Positions 8,278-18,032 of a DNA stretch of 64,000 nt are shown here, in pieces (within the stretch, counting starts at the first letter, position 1; the number at the start of each line of letters is the position of its first letter). The translations under genes were made by a program, and so were the position numbers. The stretch is taken from assembly GCF_000972865.1 (NCBI RefSeq), contig NZ_CP011144.1:3345118-3409117 (forward strand), given 5' to 3'. The notes under the pieces are model-generated. The model ran no database searches and was not told where the DNA came from. It saw only the letters and a list, made by a program, of their open reading frames with translations. The DNA is from Pseudoxanthomonas suwonensis. GTDB lineage: Bacteria; Pseudomonadota; Gammaproteobacteria; Xanthomonadales; Xanthomonadaceae.

Positions 8278-9774
8278 TCAGGCCGCCGAGGCCTGTTCCC
8301 GGCGCGGCCCTTCGCGCAGCGCGCGGCCGACCATCGACACCAGCAGGTCCAGCTCCTCCTCGTCCATCAGGAAGTGCGGGGTGAAGCGCAGCGAGTTCTC
8401 GCCGCCATGGATCACGTTGACCCCGTGCGCGCGCAGCCATTCCTCGGTGGAGCCGGTGCCATAGCACTTGAACTGCGGGGCCAGCTCGCAGGAGAACAGC
8501 AGGCCAGTGCCCTGGACCCTGGTGATCAGCCCGCCCAGCGAGGCCTTGAGCTGCTCGAGCTTGCGCATGGCCTGTTCGCCACGCACGCGGATGTTGTCGC
8601 GCACCTGCGGGGTGAGCAGGCCGAGGTTGGCGCAGGCCACGTCCAGCGCGCGCGGGTTGCTGGTCATGGTGTTGCCGTACACGCCTTTCCGGTACAGGCC
8701 CGCGGCGTGCGCGGTCACCGCCAGCACCGACAGCGGGAACTGGGCGGCGTTGAGCGCCTTGGAATAGGTCTCCATGTCCGGTGGCTCGACGCCCTCGAAG
8801 CCGGGATAGTCGACCAGCGACAGCACGCCGTGCGCGCGCAGGCCGGCCTGGATCGAATCGATCAGCAGCAGGCTGCCGTGGCCGCGGGTCAGCTCGCGAG
8901 CGGCCTTGTAGAAGTCCACCGGCACCGCGCGGCCGGGGTCGCCTTCGCCCATCACCGGCTCCAGGAACACCGCCTCGATGAACCAGCCCTTGGCCTCGGC
9001 GTCGGCGAAGGCCCGGCGCAGGGCGGCGACGTCGTACGGCGGGATCGTGATCACCGAGTCCTCGCCGCGGTAGCTGGCCAGGTGCTGCACGTAGGCGCGG
9101 CGGCTGGAGTCCGAATACAGGCCGGGCCGGTCGGTGCGGCCGTGGAAGCTGCCCTTGACCACCACGCGCTTGATCGTCGCCCCGGCATGGCGCGCGCCCG
9201 GATCGGTCTGCAGCTTGGCGTTGATGTCGACGATGCGGGTGGCCAGGCCCACGGCCTCCGAGCCGGAGTTGAGGCACATGAAGCGCTCGAACGGACAGCC
9301 GCCCCGGGTGTGGCCGATCTCCCGGCGCAGCATGGAGATGAAGCGGCCCTGGGCCAGGTTCGGGGTCATTACGTTGGCCATCACCTGCGGCCGCGCCAGC
9401 GCCTCCAACACCGCCGCCGGGGCGTGGCCGAAGCCGAGCATGCCGTAGCCGCCGGCGTCGTACAGCACCGCACCCTTGAGCGTGACCACCCACGGGCCGC
9501 GCGCGGCCAGGGCGACGTACGGAGTGATGGCATCGTCGGCGTAGAAGTTGACGAACCCGGCCTGCAGCGCCTCGATCTGCGCCGCCTCGTCCAGGTCGAG
9601 CAGTCCGCCGATGTCGCCGGCCAGGCGCGCGTACTCGGCGGCCGCCGCCTCGATCGCCGCGGCCAGGTCCGGGTGCGAGCCGGCCAGGCGGACGACGGTG
9701 GCATCGTCCAGGCCGGCGGTCAGGCGCTGGCCGGGGTGGGCGCGTAGCGGGGCGAGGGGGGCGAGGACGGACAT
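8278..9774 (-). CDS. Class III pyridoxal-phosphate aminotransferase
   Basis: The 498-aa product has the class III (ornithine/GABA aminotransferase) core: FMCLNSGSEAVGLATR for cofactor phosphate binding, GSFHGRTDRP, the invariant aspartate in LLLIDSIQAGLR, and the lysine in METYSKALNAAQ that forms the internal aldimine. The N-terminal 90 residues are longer than in ArgD-type enzymes. The substrate cannot be read from sequence; an amino acid or omega-amino acid is likely. It is the first gene of the leftward operon with the amidohydrolase and lies opposite an Lrp/AsnC gene, a common arrangement for amino-acid catabolism controlled by its own regulator. Confidence 0.88.
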   Translation of the reverse strand: MSVLAPLAPLRAHPGQRLTAGLDDATVVRLAGSHPDLAAAIEAAAAEYARLAGDIGGLLDLDEAAQIEALQAGFVNFYADDAITPYVALAARGPWVVTLKGAVLYDAGGYGMLGFGHAPAAVLEALARPQVMANVMTPNLAQGRFISMLRREIGHTRGGCPFERFMCLNSGSEAVGLATRIVDINAKLQTDPGARHAGATIKRVVVKGSFHGRTDRPGLYSDSSRRAYVQHLASYRGEDSVITIPPYDVAALRRAFADAEAKGWFIEAVFLEPVMGEGDPGRAVPVDFYKAARELTRGHGSLLLIDSIQAGLRAHGVLSLVDYPGFEGVEPPDMETYSKALNAAQFPLSVLAVTAHAAGLYRKGVYGNTMTSNPRALDVACANLGLLTPQVRDNIRVRGEQAMRKLEQLKASLGGLITRVQGTGLLFSCELAPQFKCYGTGSTEEWLRAHGVNVIHGGENSLRFTPHFLMDEEELDLLVSMVGRALREGPRREQASAA

Positions 9775-9876
9775 GCGGTTCTCCCGGAACGACGGCGCCC
9801 TGGTACGGGCTTCCGTCCCTATTATCTGGATGGGATCGTCGTTTGGCAGCTATGATCCGGGCAGGAATCGGCCGTT

Positions 9877-9895
9877 TTTCGTCGATTCGACGAAA
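9877..9895. promoter_or_regulatory. Candidate operator: perfect 19-bp palindrome between aminotransferase and Lrp genes
   Basis: TTTCGTCGATTCGACGAAA is a perfect 9+1+9 inverted repeat, 14 bases before the Lrp start codon. A TATGAT -10-like box at 9851-9856 puts the palindrome just downstream of a possible rightward start of transcription. Lrp/AsnC proteins usually bind such dyads, so autoregulation and control of the divergent operon are likely; this is inference from position and symmetry. Confidence 0.6.
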
Positions 9896-9908
9896 TCGGG
9901 TGGGCGGA

Positions 9909-10340
9909 ATGAAGATCACCGAGGCCGACGAACAACTCCTGTCCCTGCTGCGCGAGGACGCGCGCGCCTCCACCGCGCAGATCGCGCGGCGGCTGGACCT
10001 GTCACGCACCACCGTGCAGAGCCGGATCGACCGGCTCGAGCGTGCAGGGGTGATCCGCGGCTACACGGTGCGGGTGGACGAGGCCGTGGACCAGGCCCGG
10101 ATCCGCGCCCACATCATGATCACCGTGTTCCCGAAGCGGATGGCGGCGGTGGTCAAGGAACTGCAGGCCATGCCCGAGGTGCGGACCCTGCAGTCGGTCA
10201 GCGGCAGCTTCGACCTGATCGCCCTGGGCGTGGTGGACGACGTGCAGCAGATGGACGTGCTGACCGACCGGATCGGCGCGATCGACGGGGTCGAGCGCAC
10301 CTCCTCGGCGATCGTGCTGTCGACCAAGTTCGAGCGCTGA
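9909..10340 (+). CDS. Lrp/AsnC family transcriptional regulator
   Basis: The 143-aa product begins [20 protein letters not shown] and has the winged helix-turn-helix at about 5-60 ([32 protein letters not shown]) and an AsnC ligand-binding (RAM) domain at about 70-140 ([14 protein letters not shown]). Length matches the family. The chosen ATG follows GGGCGGA; an upstream in-frame ATG at 9843 would add 22 atypical residues and swallow the palindrome. It probably senses an amino acid and controls the divergent aminotransferase-amidohydrolase operon and itself. Confidence 0.9.
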   Translation: MKITEADEQLLSLLREDARASTAQIARRLDLSRTTVQSRIDRLERAGVIRGYTVRVDEAVDQARIRAHIMITVFPKRMAAVVKELQAMPEVRTLQSVSGSFDLIALGVVDDVQQMDVLTDRIGAIDGVERTSSAIVLSTKFER

Positions 10341-10410
10341 ACGGCGCTGCGGCCGGGCGCGGGTACGTCGTTACAATGGCCGGCTCGCGCCCAGCGCCGA
10401 ATCCGCCGCC

Positions 10411-11472
10411 TTGAAGAAGTCCGACTTCCACTACGACCTGCCCGAGGAACTGATCGCCCAGGCCCCGCTGGCCGAGCGCTCGGCCAGCCGCCTGCTGGTC
10501 GTGCCGCCGTCGATCGGCCCGTTCTCCGACCTGCACGTGCGCGACCTGCCTGGACTGCTGCAGCCGGGCGACCTGCTGGTGTTCAACGACACCCGGGTGA
10601 TCCCGGCGCGCCTGTTCGGGCAGAAGGACAGCGGCGGACGGGTGGAAATCCTGATCGAGCGGCTGCTGCCGGACGAGCAGGCGCGGGCGCAGGTGCGCGC
10701 CAGCAAATCGCCCAAGGCCGGCAGCCGGATCGCGCTCGACGGCGGTGGCGAGGCCGAGGTGTTGGGCCGCGACGGCGAGTTCTACCGGTTGTGCTTCGAG
10801 GTCGAGGACGGGCTGGAGCCATGGCTGCTGAAGGTCGGCCGCCTGCCGCTGCCGCCATACATCCGCCGCGAGCCGGGCCAGGACGATACCGAGCGCTACC
10901 AGACCGTGTTCGCGAAACAGGTCGGCGCGGTCGCCGCGCCGACCGCCGGCCTGCATTTCGACGAGCCGCTGCTGGCCGCACTGCGCGAGCGCGGCGTGCG
11001 CTTCGGCCACGTCACCCTGCACGTGGGCGCCGGCACCTTCCAGCCGGTGCGGGTGGAGGACGTGCGCCAGCACACCATGCACAGCGAGTGGCTCAACGTC
11101 GGCGCCGAGCTGGTGGCGCAGGTGCGTCGCACCCGCGAGGCCGGGGGCCGGGTGATCGCGGTGGGCACGACCGTGGTGCGCGCGCTGGAAAGCGCCTGGC
11201 ACCGCAGCGAGGCCAGGCCCGAGGGCGAGCTGCGCCCGTTCGCCGGCGAGACCCGCATCTTCATCTTCCCCGGCTACCGGATCCGCAGCGTCGATGCGCT
11301 GCTGACCAACTTCCACCTGCCCGAGAGCACGCTGCTGATGCTGGTCTCGGCCTTCGCCGGCAAGCAGCGCGTGTTCGACGCCTACCGGCACGCGGTGGAA
11401 CAGCGCTACCGCTTCTTCTCCTACGGCGACGCGATGCTGCTGTACCCGCCGGACGACGCGCCCGAGCGCTGA
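10411..11472 (+). CDS. queA: S-adenosylmethionine:tRNA ribosyltransferase-isomerase
   Basis: The 353-aa product has the full QueA signature: [20 protein letters not shown] at the start, [62 protein letters not shown] and [18 protein letters not shown]. It transfers and isomerises the ribosyl part of SAM onto preQ1 at position 34 of tRNA, making epoxyqueuosine. The start codon is TTG; no ATG in frame gives the conserved N-terminus. A TACAAT -10-like box lies at 10373-10378 without a clear -35. The usual partner tgt is 4 kb downstream, separated by an iron ABC transporter. Confidence 0.96.
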   Translation: MKKSDFHYDLPEELIAQAPLAERSASRLLVVPPSIGPFSDLHVRDLPGLLQPGDLLVFNDTRVIPARLFGQKDSGGRVEILIERLLPDEQARAQVRASKSPKAGSRIALDGGGEAEVLGRDGEFYRLCFEVEDGLEPWLLKVGRLPLPPYIRREPGQDDTERYQTVFAKQVGAVAAPTAGLHFDEPLLAALRERGVRFGHVTLHVGAGTFQPVRVEDVRQHTMHSEWLNVGAELVAQVRRTREAGGRVIAVGTTVVRALESAWHRSEARPEGELRPFAGETRIFIFPGYRIRSVDALLTNFHLPESTLLMLVSAFAGKQRVFDAYRHAVEQRYRFFSYGDAMLLYPPDDAPER

Positions 11473-11480
11473 GCCGCGGC

Positions 11481-11509
11481 TTGGTCGCGGCGTCGCGACT
11501 GTTTAGTAT
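11481..11509 (+). promoter_or_regulatory. Possible promoter of the iron ABC transporter operon
   Basis: TTGGTC (11481-11486) and TAGTAT (11504-11509) are spaced by 17 bases and lie about 120 bases before the binding-protein gene. The match to the sigma-70 consensus is partial. I saw no convincing Fur box nearby. Confidence 0.35.
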
Positions 11510-11629
11510 CGCCCCCTGGTATCGAACCACCCATTCCGCGACGCGGACCGGTCGCCACGGCCGGACGTTCTGCTCAAGCCGCCCACGGCGGGCATCGCCA
11601 GAGCGCCCACGCCTGCAAGAGGACTACGC

Positions 11630-12724
11630 ATGACATCCCGCCACCGCTTCAAGACGCCTGCCGCGTCGTTGTTCGCCGCCGCCCTGGCGCTGTGCCTGTC
11701 GGCCTGCGGCCGCGAGCCGTCCAGCGCCGGAACCGATGCCGCCGCCGCCGCGCCCGCCCAGCCGGGCGGCGCGGTCACGCTCTACACCACCCGCGAACCC
11801 GGGCTGGTCCAGCCGCTGCTGGACGCCTTCACCGCCGAGACCGGCACCCGGGTCGACACCGTGTTCGTGCGCGACGGCCTCGCCGAGCGGCTGCGCGCCG
11901 AAGGCGAGCGTTCGCCGGCCGACGTGCTGATGACCGTCGACACCGGCAACCTGCTCGACCTGGTCGATGCCGGCCTGACCCAGCCCATCGCCTCGCCAGT
12001 GCTCGACCAGGCCATCCCCGCGCACCTGCGCGACCCGCAGGGGCAGTGGTACGCGCTGTCGCTGCGCGACCGCATCCTCTACGTGGACAACGACCTGGCC
12101 CTGGACGGTTTCGCCTACGAGGACCTGGCCAAGCCGGAGTGGAAGGGCCGGGTGTGCATCCGTTCCGGCCAGCACCCGTACAACACCAGCCTGATCGCGG
12201 CGATGATCGCCCACCAGGGCGAGGCGGCCACCGAGCAGTGGCTGCGCGGGGTCAAGGCCAACCTCGCGCGCAAGGCCGCCGGCGGCGACCGCGAGGTCGC
12301 GCGCGACATCCTCGGCGGCATCTGCGACATCGGTATCGCCAACGCCTACTACGTCGGCCGGATGAAGAACGCCGAGCCGGGCTCGGAGCAGCACCAGTGG
12401 GGCGAGGCGATCAAGGTCGTGCGCCCGGTGTTCGCCGGCGCGCCCGACGGCGGCACCCACGTCAACATCAGCGGCGCGGCGGTGGCGCGCCACGCGCCCA
12501 ACCGCGACAACGCGGTGCGGCTGCTCGAGTACCTGGTGTCCGACCAGGCGCAGAGCCTGTACGCGCGGGCCAACTACGAGTACCCGGTGAAGGCCGGCGT
12601 GGAACTGGACCCGGTGGTCGCCAGCTTCGGTCCGCTCAAGGTCGATCCGCTGCCGCTGGCCGAGATCGCGCGCCACCGCAGGCAGGCCAGCGAGCTGGTG
12701 GACCGGGTCGGCTTCGACCAGTGA
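11630..12724 (+). CDS. Iron(III) ABC transporter substrate-binding lipoprotein
   Basis: The 364-aa product has a lipoprotein signal with a good lipobox (LCLSAC, cysteine near residue 25) and then the FbpA/FutA-type fold: VTLYTTREPGLVQPLLDAF, DVLMTVDTGNLLDLVDAGLTQP, a WYALSLRDRILYVDN segment, and the paired tyrosines in IGIANAYYVGRM that coordinate ferric iron in this family. It would capture Fe(III) in the periplasm for the permease and ATPase that follow (10-bp gap to the permease). Being lipid-anchored is unusual compared with the soluble FbpA of Neisseria but is common in this order. Confidence 0.9.
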   Translation: MTSRHRFKTPAASLFAAALALCLSACGREPSSAGTDAAAAAPAQPGGAVTLYTTREPGLVQPLLDAFTAETGTRVDTVFVRDGLAERLRAEGERSPADVLMTVDTGNLLDLVDAGLTQPIASPVLDQAIPAHLRDPQGQWYALSLRDRILYVDNDLALDGFAYEDLAKPEWKGRVCIRSGQHPYNTSLIAAMIAHQGEAATEQWLRGVKANLARKAAGGDREVARDILGGICDIGIANAYYVGRMKNAEPGSEQHQWGEAIKVVRPVFAGAPDGGTHVNISGAAVARHAPNRDNAVRLLEYLVSDQAQSLYARANYEYPVKAGVELDPVVASFGPLKVDPLPLAEIARHRRQASELVDRVGFDQ

Positions 12725-12734
12725 CGCCGGCGCG

Positions 12735-14432
12735 GTGAGCAGTGCAGCCCCAGCCGCCGGACGCGGCGGCGATCGCGCCTGGATGCTGGCCTCCGGCGCG
12801 GTCGCGCTGCTGGTGCTGGCGCCGCTGCTGGCCCTGGCCTGGACCGCGGCGCAAGGCAGCGACGGGCTGTGGTCGCACCTGGCCGCGTACGTGCTGCCGC
12901 GCGCGGGCCTGAACACGCTGCTGTTGCTGGCCGGGGTGGGCACGTTGTGCGCGCTGCTCGGCACCGGCAGCGCCTGGCTGGTGACCGCCTACGACTTTCC
13001 CGGTCGCGGGGCGCTGTCCTGGGCGCTGTTGCTGCCGCTGGCCATGCCGACCTACATCATCGCCTACGCCTACCTGGACCTGCTGCATCCGCTCGGCCCG
13101 GTGCAGACCGCGCTGCGCGGGGTGCTGGGCATCGCCAGCCCGCGCGACTTCCGCCTGCCGGACATCCGCTCGCTGGCTGGCTGCATCCTGCTGCTGGGCT
13201 TCGTGCTGTACCCCTACGTCTACCTGACCACCCGCGCGCTGTTCCTCACCCAGGCCGGCAGCCTGCTTGAGGCGGCGCGCTCGCTGGGCGTGACCCAGGC
13301 CGGCCTGTTCCGGCGCGTCGCCCTGCCGCTGGCGCGGCCGGCGATCGCGATCGGCATGGCACTGGCGCTGCTGGAGGCGCTCAACGACATCGGCGCCTCC
13401 GAATTCCTCGGCGTGCAGACCCTGACCGTGGCGGTCTACACGACCTGGGTCACCCGCAGCGACCTGCCCGGCGCGGCGCAGATCGCGTTGGGCATGCTGG
13501 TGCTGGTGCTGCTGCTGGTGGTGCTGGAGCGCTACGGCCGGCGCCGCCAGCGCTACGCGACGGCGCAGCGGCCGCGGCCGATGGCGCCGCGGCGGTTGCG
13601 CGGCGCGGCGGCCGCGTGCGCGCTGGCGCTGGGCCTGCTGCCGGTGGCGCTGGGGTTCCTGCTGCCGGCCGCCTACCTGCTGCATGCCAGCCTGGCGCGG
13701 CTGCGCTCCCACGGCGTGTCGCCGCAGCTGCTGGACAGCGCCGGCAACACCGTGTGGGTGGCGACCCTGGCGACGCTGGCCACGGTGCTGGCCGGGCTGG
13801 TGGTGGCCTGGGCGCTGCGCCTGGCGCAGGCACGGCGGCGTCCCGGCCTGGCCGCGGCCAGCCTGCGCGTGGCCAGCCTGGGCTATGCGGTGCCGGGCAC
13901 GGTGCTGGCGCTGGGCCTGCTGCTGCCGTTGTCCGTCTTCGATGTGGGCGCCGGGACGGTGCTGCGCGCGTTCGGTGGCGAGCCGCGCATGCTGCTGATG
14001 GGCTCGGTCGCGGCGCTGGTGATCGCCTACATGCTGCGCTTCCTCGCGATCAGCGCCGGCAGCACCGAGGCCGGGCTGGCACGGGTGCCGGCCTCGCTGG
14101 ACCAGGCCGCGCGCAGCCTCGGCGAGGGCTCCGGCGGCATGCTGCGCCGCGTGCACCTGCCGCTGCTGCGGCCGGCATTGGCGGCCGGCGCGCTGCTGGT
14201 GTTCGTCGACGCGATGAAGGAACTGCCGGCGACGCTGATGCTGCGGCCGGTGAACTTCGAGACGCTGGCCACCTGGCTGTACGCCGACGCCGCGCGCGGC
14301 GCCTACGAGGACGGCGCGATCGCCGCGCTGCTGATCGTGCTGGCCGGGCTGCTGCCGGTGCTGTTGCTGGCGCGCAGTGGGGTTGCGCACGGCAGGATGG
14401 CTGCGCCGGGAGGGGAGGACGCAAACCCATGA
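12735..14432 (+). CDS. Iron(III) ABC transporter permease
   Basis: The 565-aa product is a double permease: two halves of about six transmembrane helices each, each with an EAA-type loop (first near LEAARSLGVTQAGLFRRVALPLARPAI, second near LDQAARSLGEGSGGMLRRVHLPLLRPAL). This arrangement is typical of FbpB/SfuB iron permeases, which form the channel as one chain. The start is GTG at 12735, ten bases after the binding-protein stop. Its stop overlaps the ATG of the ATPase (ATGA), so the two are translationally coupled. Confidence 0.92.
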   Translation: MSSAAPAAGRGGDRAWMLASGAVALLVLAPLLALAWTAAQGSDGLWSHLAAYVLPRAGLNTLLLLAGVGTLCALLGTGSAWLVTAYDFPGRGALSWALLLPLAMPTYIIAYAYLDLLHPLGPVQTALRGVLGIASPRDFRLPDIRSLAGCILLLGFVLYPYVYLTTRALFLTQAGSLLEAARSLGVTQAGLFRRVALPLARPAIAIGMALALLEALNDIGASEFLGVQTLTVAVYTTWVTRSDLPGAAQIALGMLVLVLLLVVLERYGRRRQRYATAQRPRPMAPRRLRGAAAACALALGLLPVALGFLLPAAYLLHASLARLRSHGVSPQLLDSAGNTVWVATLATLATVLAGLVVAWALRLAQARRRPGLAAASLRVASLGYAVPGTVLALGLLLPLSVFDVGAGTVLRAFGGEPRMLLMGSVAALVIAYMLRFLAISAGSTEAGLARVPASLDQAARSLGEGSGGMLRRVHLPLLRPALAAGALLVFVDAMKELPATLMLRPVNFETLATWLYADAARGAYEDGAIAALLIVLAGLLPVLLLARSGVAHGRMAAPGGEDANP

Positions 14433-15436
14433 GCGATACGCCGGCGATGCTCGAACTGGACCGCATCGCGGTCGCCTATCCGGCGGCCGGCGGCCGCCGC
14501 ACCGTGGTCGAGGCGCTGTCGCTGCGGTTGCCGCGCGGCGGCATCGGCTGCCTGCTGGGACCTTCCGGCTGCGGCAAGACCACCGTGCTGCGCGCGATCG
14601 CCGGGTTCGAGCCGCTGCAGGCCGGGCGCATCGTGCTGGACGGCCGCACCGTCGCCGGCGACGGCGTGGACCTGCCGCCGGAGCGGCGCCGGGTGGGGGT
14701 GATGTTCCAGGACTACGCCTTGTTCCCGCACCTGGACGTGGCAGGCAACGTCGGCTTCGGCCTGCGCCGGCTCGCCCGCGACGCGCGGGCGCAGCGGGTG
14801 CGGGCGATGCTCGAACTGGTGGGGCTGGCGACGCTGGCCGGGCGCTATCCGCACGAGCTGTCCGGTGGCCAGCAGCAGCGGGTGGCGCTGGCCCGTGCGC
14901 TGGCACCGGCGCCTGACCTGCTGCTGCTGGACGAGCCGTTCTCCAACCTCGACATCCACACCCGCGAACGGCTGGCCGGCGAGGTGCGCGGGCTGCTCAA
15001 GGCCACCGGCACGACCGCGCTGCTGGTGACCCACGACCAGGCCGAGGCCTTCGCGATGGCCGACGGGATCGGGGTGATGGACCGCGGCCGGCTGCTGCAG
15101 TGGGGCGATGCGGCGACCCTGTACCGGACGCCGGCCGACCGGATGGTGGCCGGGTTCGTCGGCCGCGGGGCGCTGGTGCCGGCGCAGACGCTGGGCCTGC
15201 CGGGGACCGGGGACGTGCTGCTGCGCCCGGAGCACCTGCGGCCCGACCCCGACGGTGCGGTTTGGGCGACCGTGCTGGAGCGGGCCTTCCGCGGCCCGGA
15301 CACGGTGGCGGTGCTGGCGCTGGAGTCGGGCGCGCGCTTCGAGGCCGACCTGCCGGCCGGGCTGGACGCCGCGCCCGGGCACGAATTGCGCTTCCGCGTT
15401 CTGGGTGACGGCCTGGTCCGCTTCCCCGAGCCCTGA
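14429..15436 (+). CDS. Iron(III) ABC transporter ATP-binding protein
   Basis: The 335-aa product has Walker A (GPSGCGKTT, about 43), Q-loop (VMFQDYALFPHL), signature (LSGGQQQRVALARAL), Walker B (LLLLDEPFSNLD) and the switch histidine (LVTHDQAEA), followed by a C-terminal TOBE-like domain (about 250-335). This layout is typical of FbpC-type and other iron or sulfate/polyamine importers. The iron assignment follows from the binding protein upstream. It ends 69 bases before tgt, reading in the same direction, so read-through into tgt is possible. Confidence 0.93.
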   Translation: MSDTPAMLELDRIAVAYPAAGGRRTVVEALSLRLPRGGIGCLLGPSGCGKTTVLRAIAGFEPLQAGRIVLDGRTVAGDGVDLPPERRRVGVMFQDYALFPHLDVAGNVGFGLRRLARDARAQRVRAMLELVGLATLAGRYPHELSGGQQQRVALARALAPAPDLLLLDEPFSNLDIHTRERLAGEVRGLLKATGTTALLVTHDQAEAFAMADGIGVMDRGRLLQWGDAATLYRTPADRMVAGFVGRGALVPAQTLGLPGTGDVLLRPEHLRPDPDGAVWATVLERAFRGPDTVAVLALESGARFEADLPAGLDAAPGHELRFRVLGDGLVRFPEP

Positions 15437-16621
<1,185 letters not shown>

Positions 16622-16670
16622 GGTTCCCGGCTCGCTTTTCCTGGCGAGGGGTGCGGCATGACCGCGGGGC

Positions 16671-17222
16671 GCAACCGCAACCGCAACCGCAAAGTCAAAA
16701 GCGCCGGGTGTGGTCAGCTTCGGGCTGAGCCGTGGCGGGCCGGGAGTATTGCGGTCGTCTCGACGGCACATCCCTGTGCCGACTCGCCGACGCGGCCATC
16801 CCTGGCCGCTGCCGCAATACTCCCGGCCCGCCACGTCTTCGGGAGCTTTGGCGTCGTGGCTCCGTTTACAGGCGAGAAGCAATGCACAGCTCTTGTAGGA
16901 GCGGGCATGACCGCGACTCGACGCCGTCGGCCCAGGCGACGCCCTCGTGATTCCGACGCCCCTGTCGCGGTCATGCCCGCTCCTACAGAAGGCAGCGCCG
17001 TCGTGGGTTTACCCCCTCCCTTTCGCCGCACGCGAAGGGGAGGGCCGGGGAGGGGTGCTTTAGCCGTTGCTGTTGCTCCACCAATCGAAGCCACGCCCCC
17101 AAAGCTCCCGAGGCCGTCGTGCCCAGGGGGTCTGGCGCAAGCAGCACAGGGATGTGCTGCGGTCGCGACTCGGAGGCAGGACGCCGCAGCGGAGCGATGC
17201 GCCAGACCCCCTGGGCACGGCG
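16671..17222 (+). repeat. Composite palindromic element, copy R1 (modules A-B-C)
   Basis: Non-coding stretch between tgt and yajC. It starts with AACCGC hexamer repeats (16671-16692). Module A (16734-16832, 99 bp) has perfect 21-bp outer arms and two inner hairpins with TCCC loops. Module B (16894-16987) is a REP doublet with outer arms beginning TGTAGGAGCGGGCATGACCG and its complement. A GC/CT-rich linker carries GCTGTT hexamers (17062-17078). Module C (17118-17219, 102 bp) has perfect 22-bp outer arms (GCCCAGGGGGTCTGGCGC core) around a hairpin GCAGCACA-GGGA-TGTGCTGC. The same order recurs at R2, R3 and, inverted, R4. Open frames here are by-products of the palindromes. Confidence 0.85.
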
Positions 17223-17400
17223 GCCCCGGCCGAAGCCCGCGCTTTTCCTCCAGGCACCCGAACACGTCTAAGCCCCGTCCGAAGCCCGCGCTTTTCCTCC
17301 AGGCACTCGACACGTCCAAGCCCCTTCCGGAGCCAACGCTTTTCCTCCAGGCACCCCGACACGTCTAGGCCCCGCCCGGAGCCAGCGCTTTTATCAGGCA
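17223..17400 (+). repeat. 49-bp tandem repeat array after module C of R1
   Basis: About 3.6 units, beginning at 17223, 17272, 17320 and 17369, each with the core CGCTTTTCCTCCAGGCAC. Unit lengths are 49, 48 and 49 bp, so no reading frame is kept from unit to unit and a repeat protein is excluded. The remaining 230 bases to yajC hold no gene that I can see; a weak promoter (TTGCAA at 17565, TATGGC at 17588, 17-bp spacing) may drive yajC. Confidence 0.8.
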
Positions 17401-17632
17401 TGTCCGGCCCTTCCGACGCCGGAGCTTCGGCTTCTGGCTCTTCAAGGCGCGACAGTCCATACCCCGAAGTCCTTGGAACCGAGCAAGCCGCCCGTTCATC
17501 CCGGCCAAGGCATCGCCCGTCCCCCCAGGGAACCCGCAGCCGTGAAAATGGTCACAACCCGGGCTTGCAAAGGCCTGGGCCCGCCCCTATGGCATAATCC
17601 CCGGCTATTTTCCGCACAACTGGACGATCCCG

Positions 17633-17974
17633 ATGAGCTTCCTCGACTTCCTGATCCCGACCGCCTACGCCCAGGCCGCTGGCGGCCAGCCGCAGGGCGG
17701 TGGCTTCGGCATGCTGCTGTTCCCGATCATCCTGATCGCGATCATGTACTTTCTGATGATCCGCCCGCAGATGAAGCGGCAGAAGGAACACAAGTCCATG
17801 CTCGACAAGCTGTCCCGCGGCGACGAGGTCATCACCTCCGGCGGCGTGGCCGGCACTGTCACCGACATCGGCGACAACTTCGTGACCGTCGAGATCGCCG
17901 ACAACGTGCGCGTCCGCGTGCAGAAGGGCGCCATCGGCAACGTCCTGCCCAAGGGCACCCTGAAGTCCGCCTGA
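17633..17974 (+). CDS. yajC: Sec translocon accessory subunit YajC
   Basis: The 113-aa product has one transmembrane helix at about 24-44 (FGMLLFPIILIAIMYFLMIR) followed by the conserved RPQMKRQKEHKSMLDKLSRGDEVITSGGVAG cytoplasmic domain. It forms a complex with SecD and SecF at the inner membrane. The next gene, secD, starts 58 bases downstream in the same direction. An array of repeats separates it from tgt, so its expression probably depends on a local promoter. Confidence 0.95.
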   Translation: MSFLDFLIPTAYAQAAGGQPQGGGFGMLLFPIILIAIMYFLMIRPQMKRQKEHKSMLDKLSRGDEVITSGGVAGTVTDIGDNFVTVEIADNVRVRVQKGAIGNVLPKGTLKSA

Positions 17975-18032
17975 TCCTCCCGTCCCACCGTTGAGCGTGG
18001 TCCCGCGTGGCGGGGCCGCGCGGGGTCCCGCA

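Noticed and set aside
16734..17219. Integron attC sites
   Set aside because: The palindromes are long and nearly perfect, lack the attC core-site motifs, do not flank cassettes, and no integrase is present.
16714..17319. Open frames of about 200 codons inside the composite elements (also near 21377-21817 and 41216-41806)
   Set aside because: They share similar peptides only because the DNA is repeated and palindromic; frames shift between copies and indels are not multiples of three.
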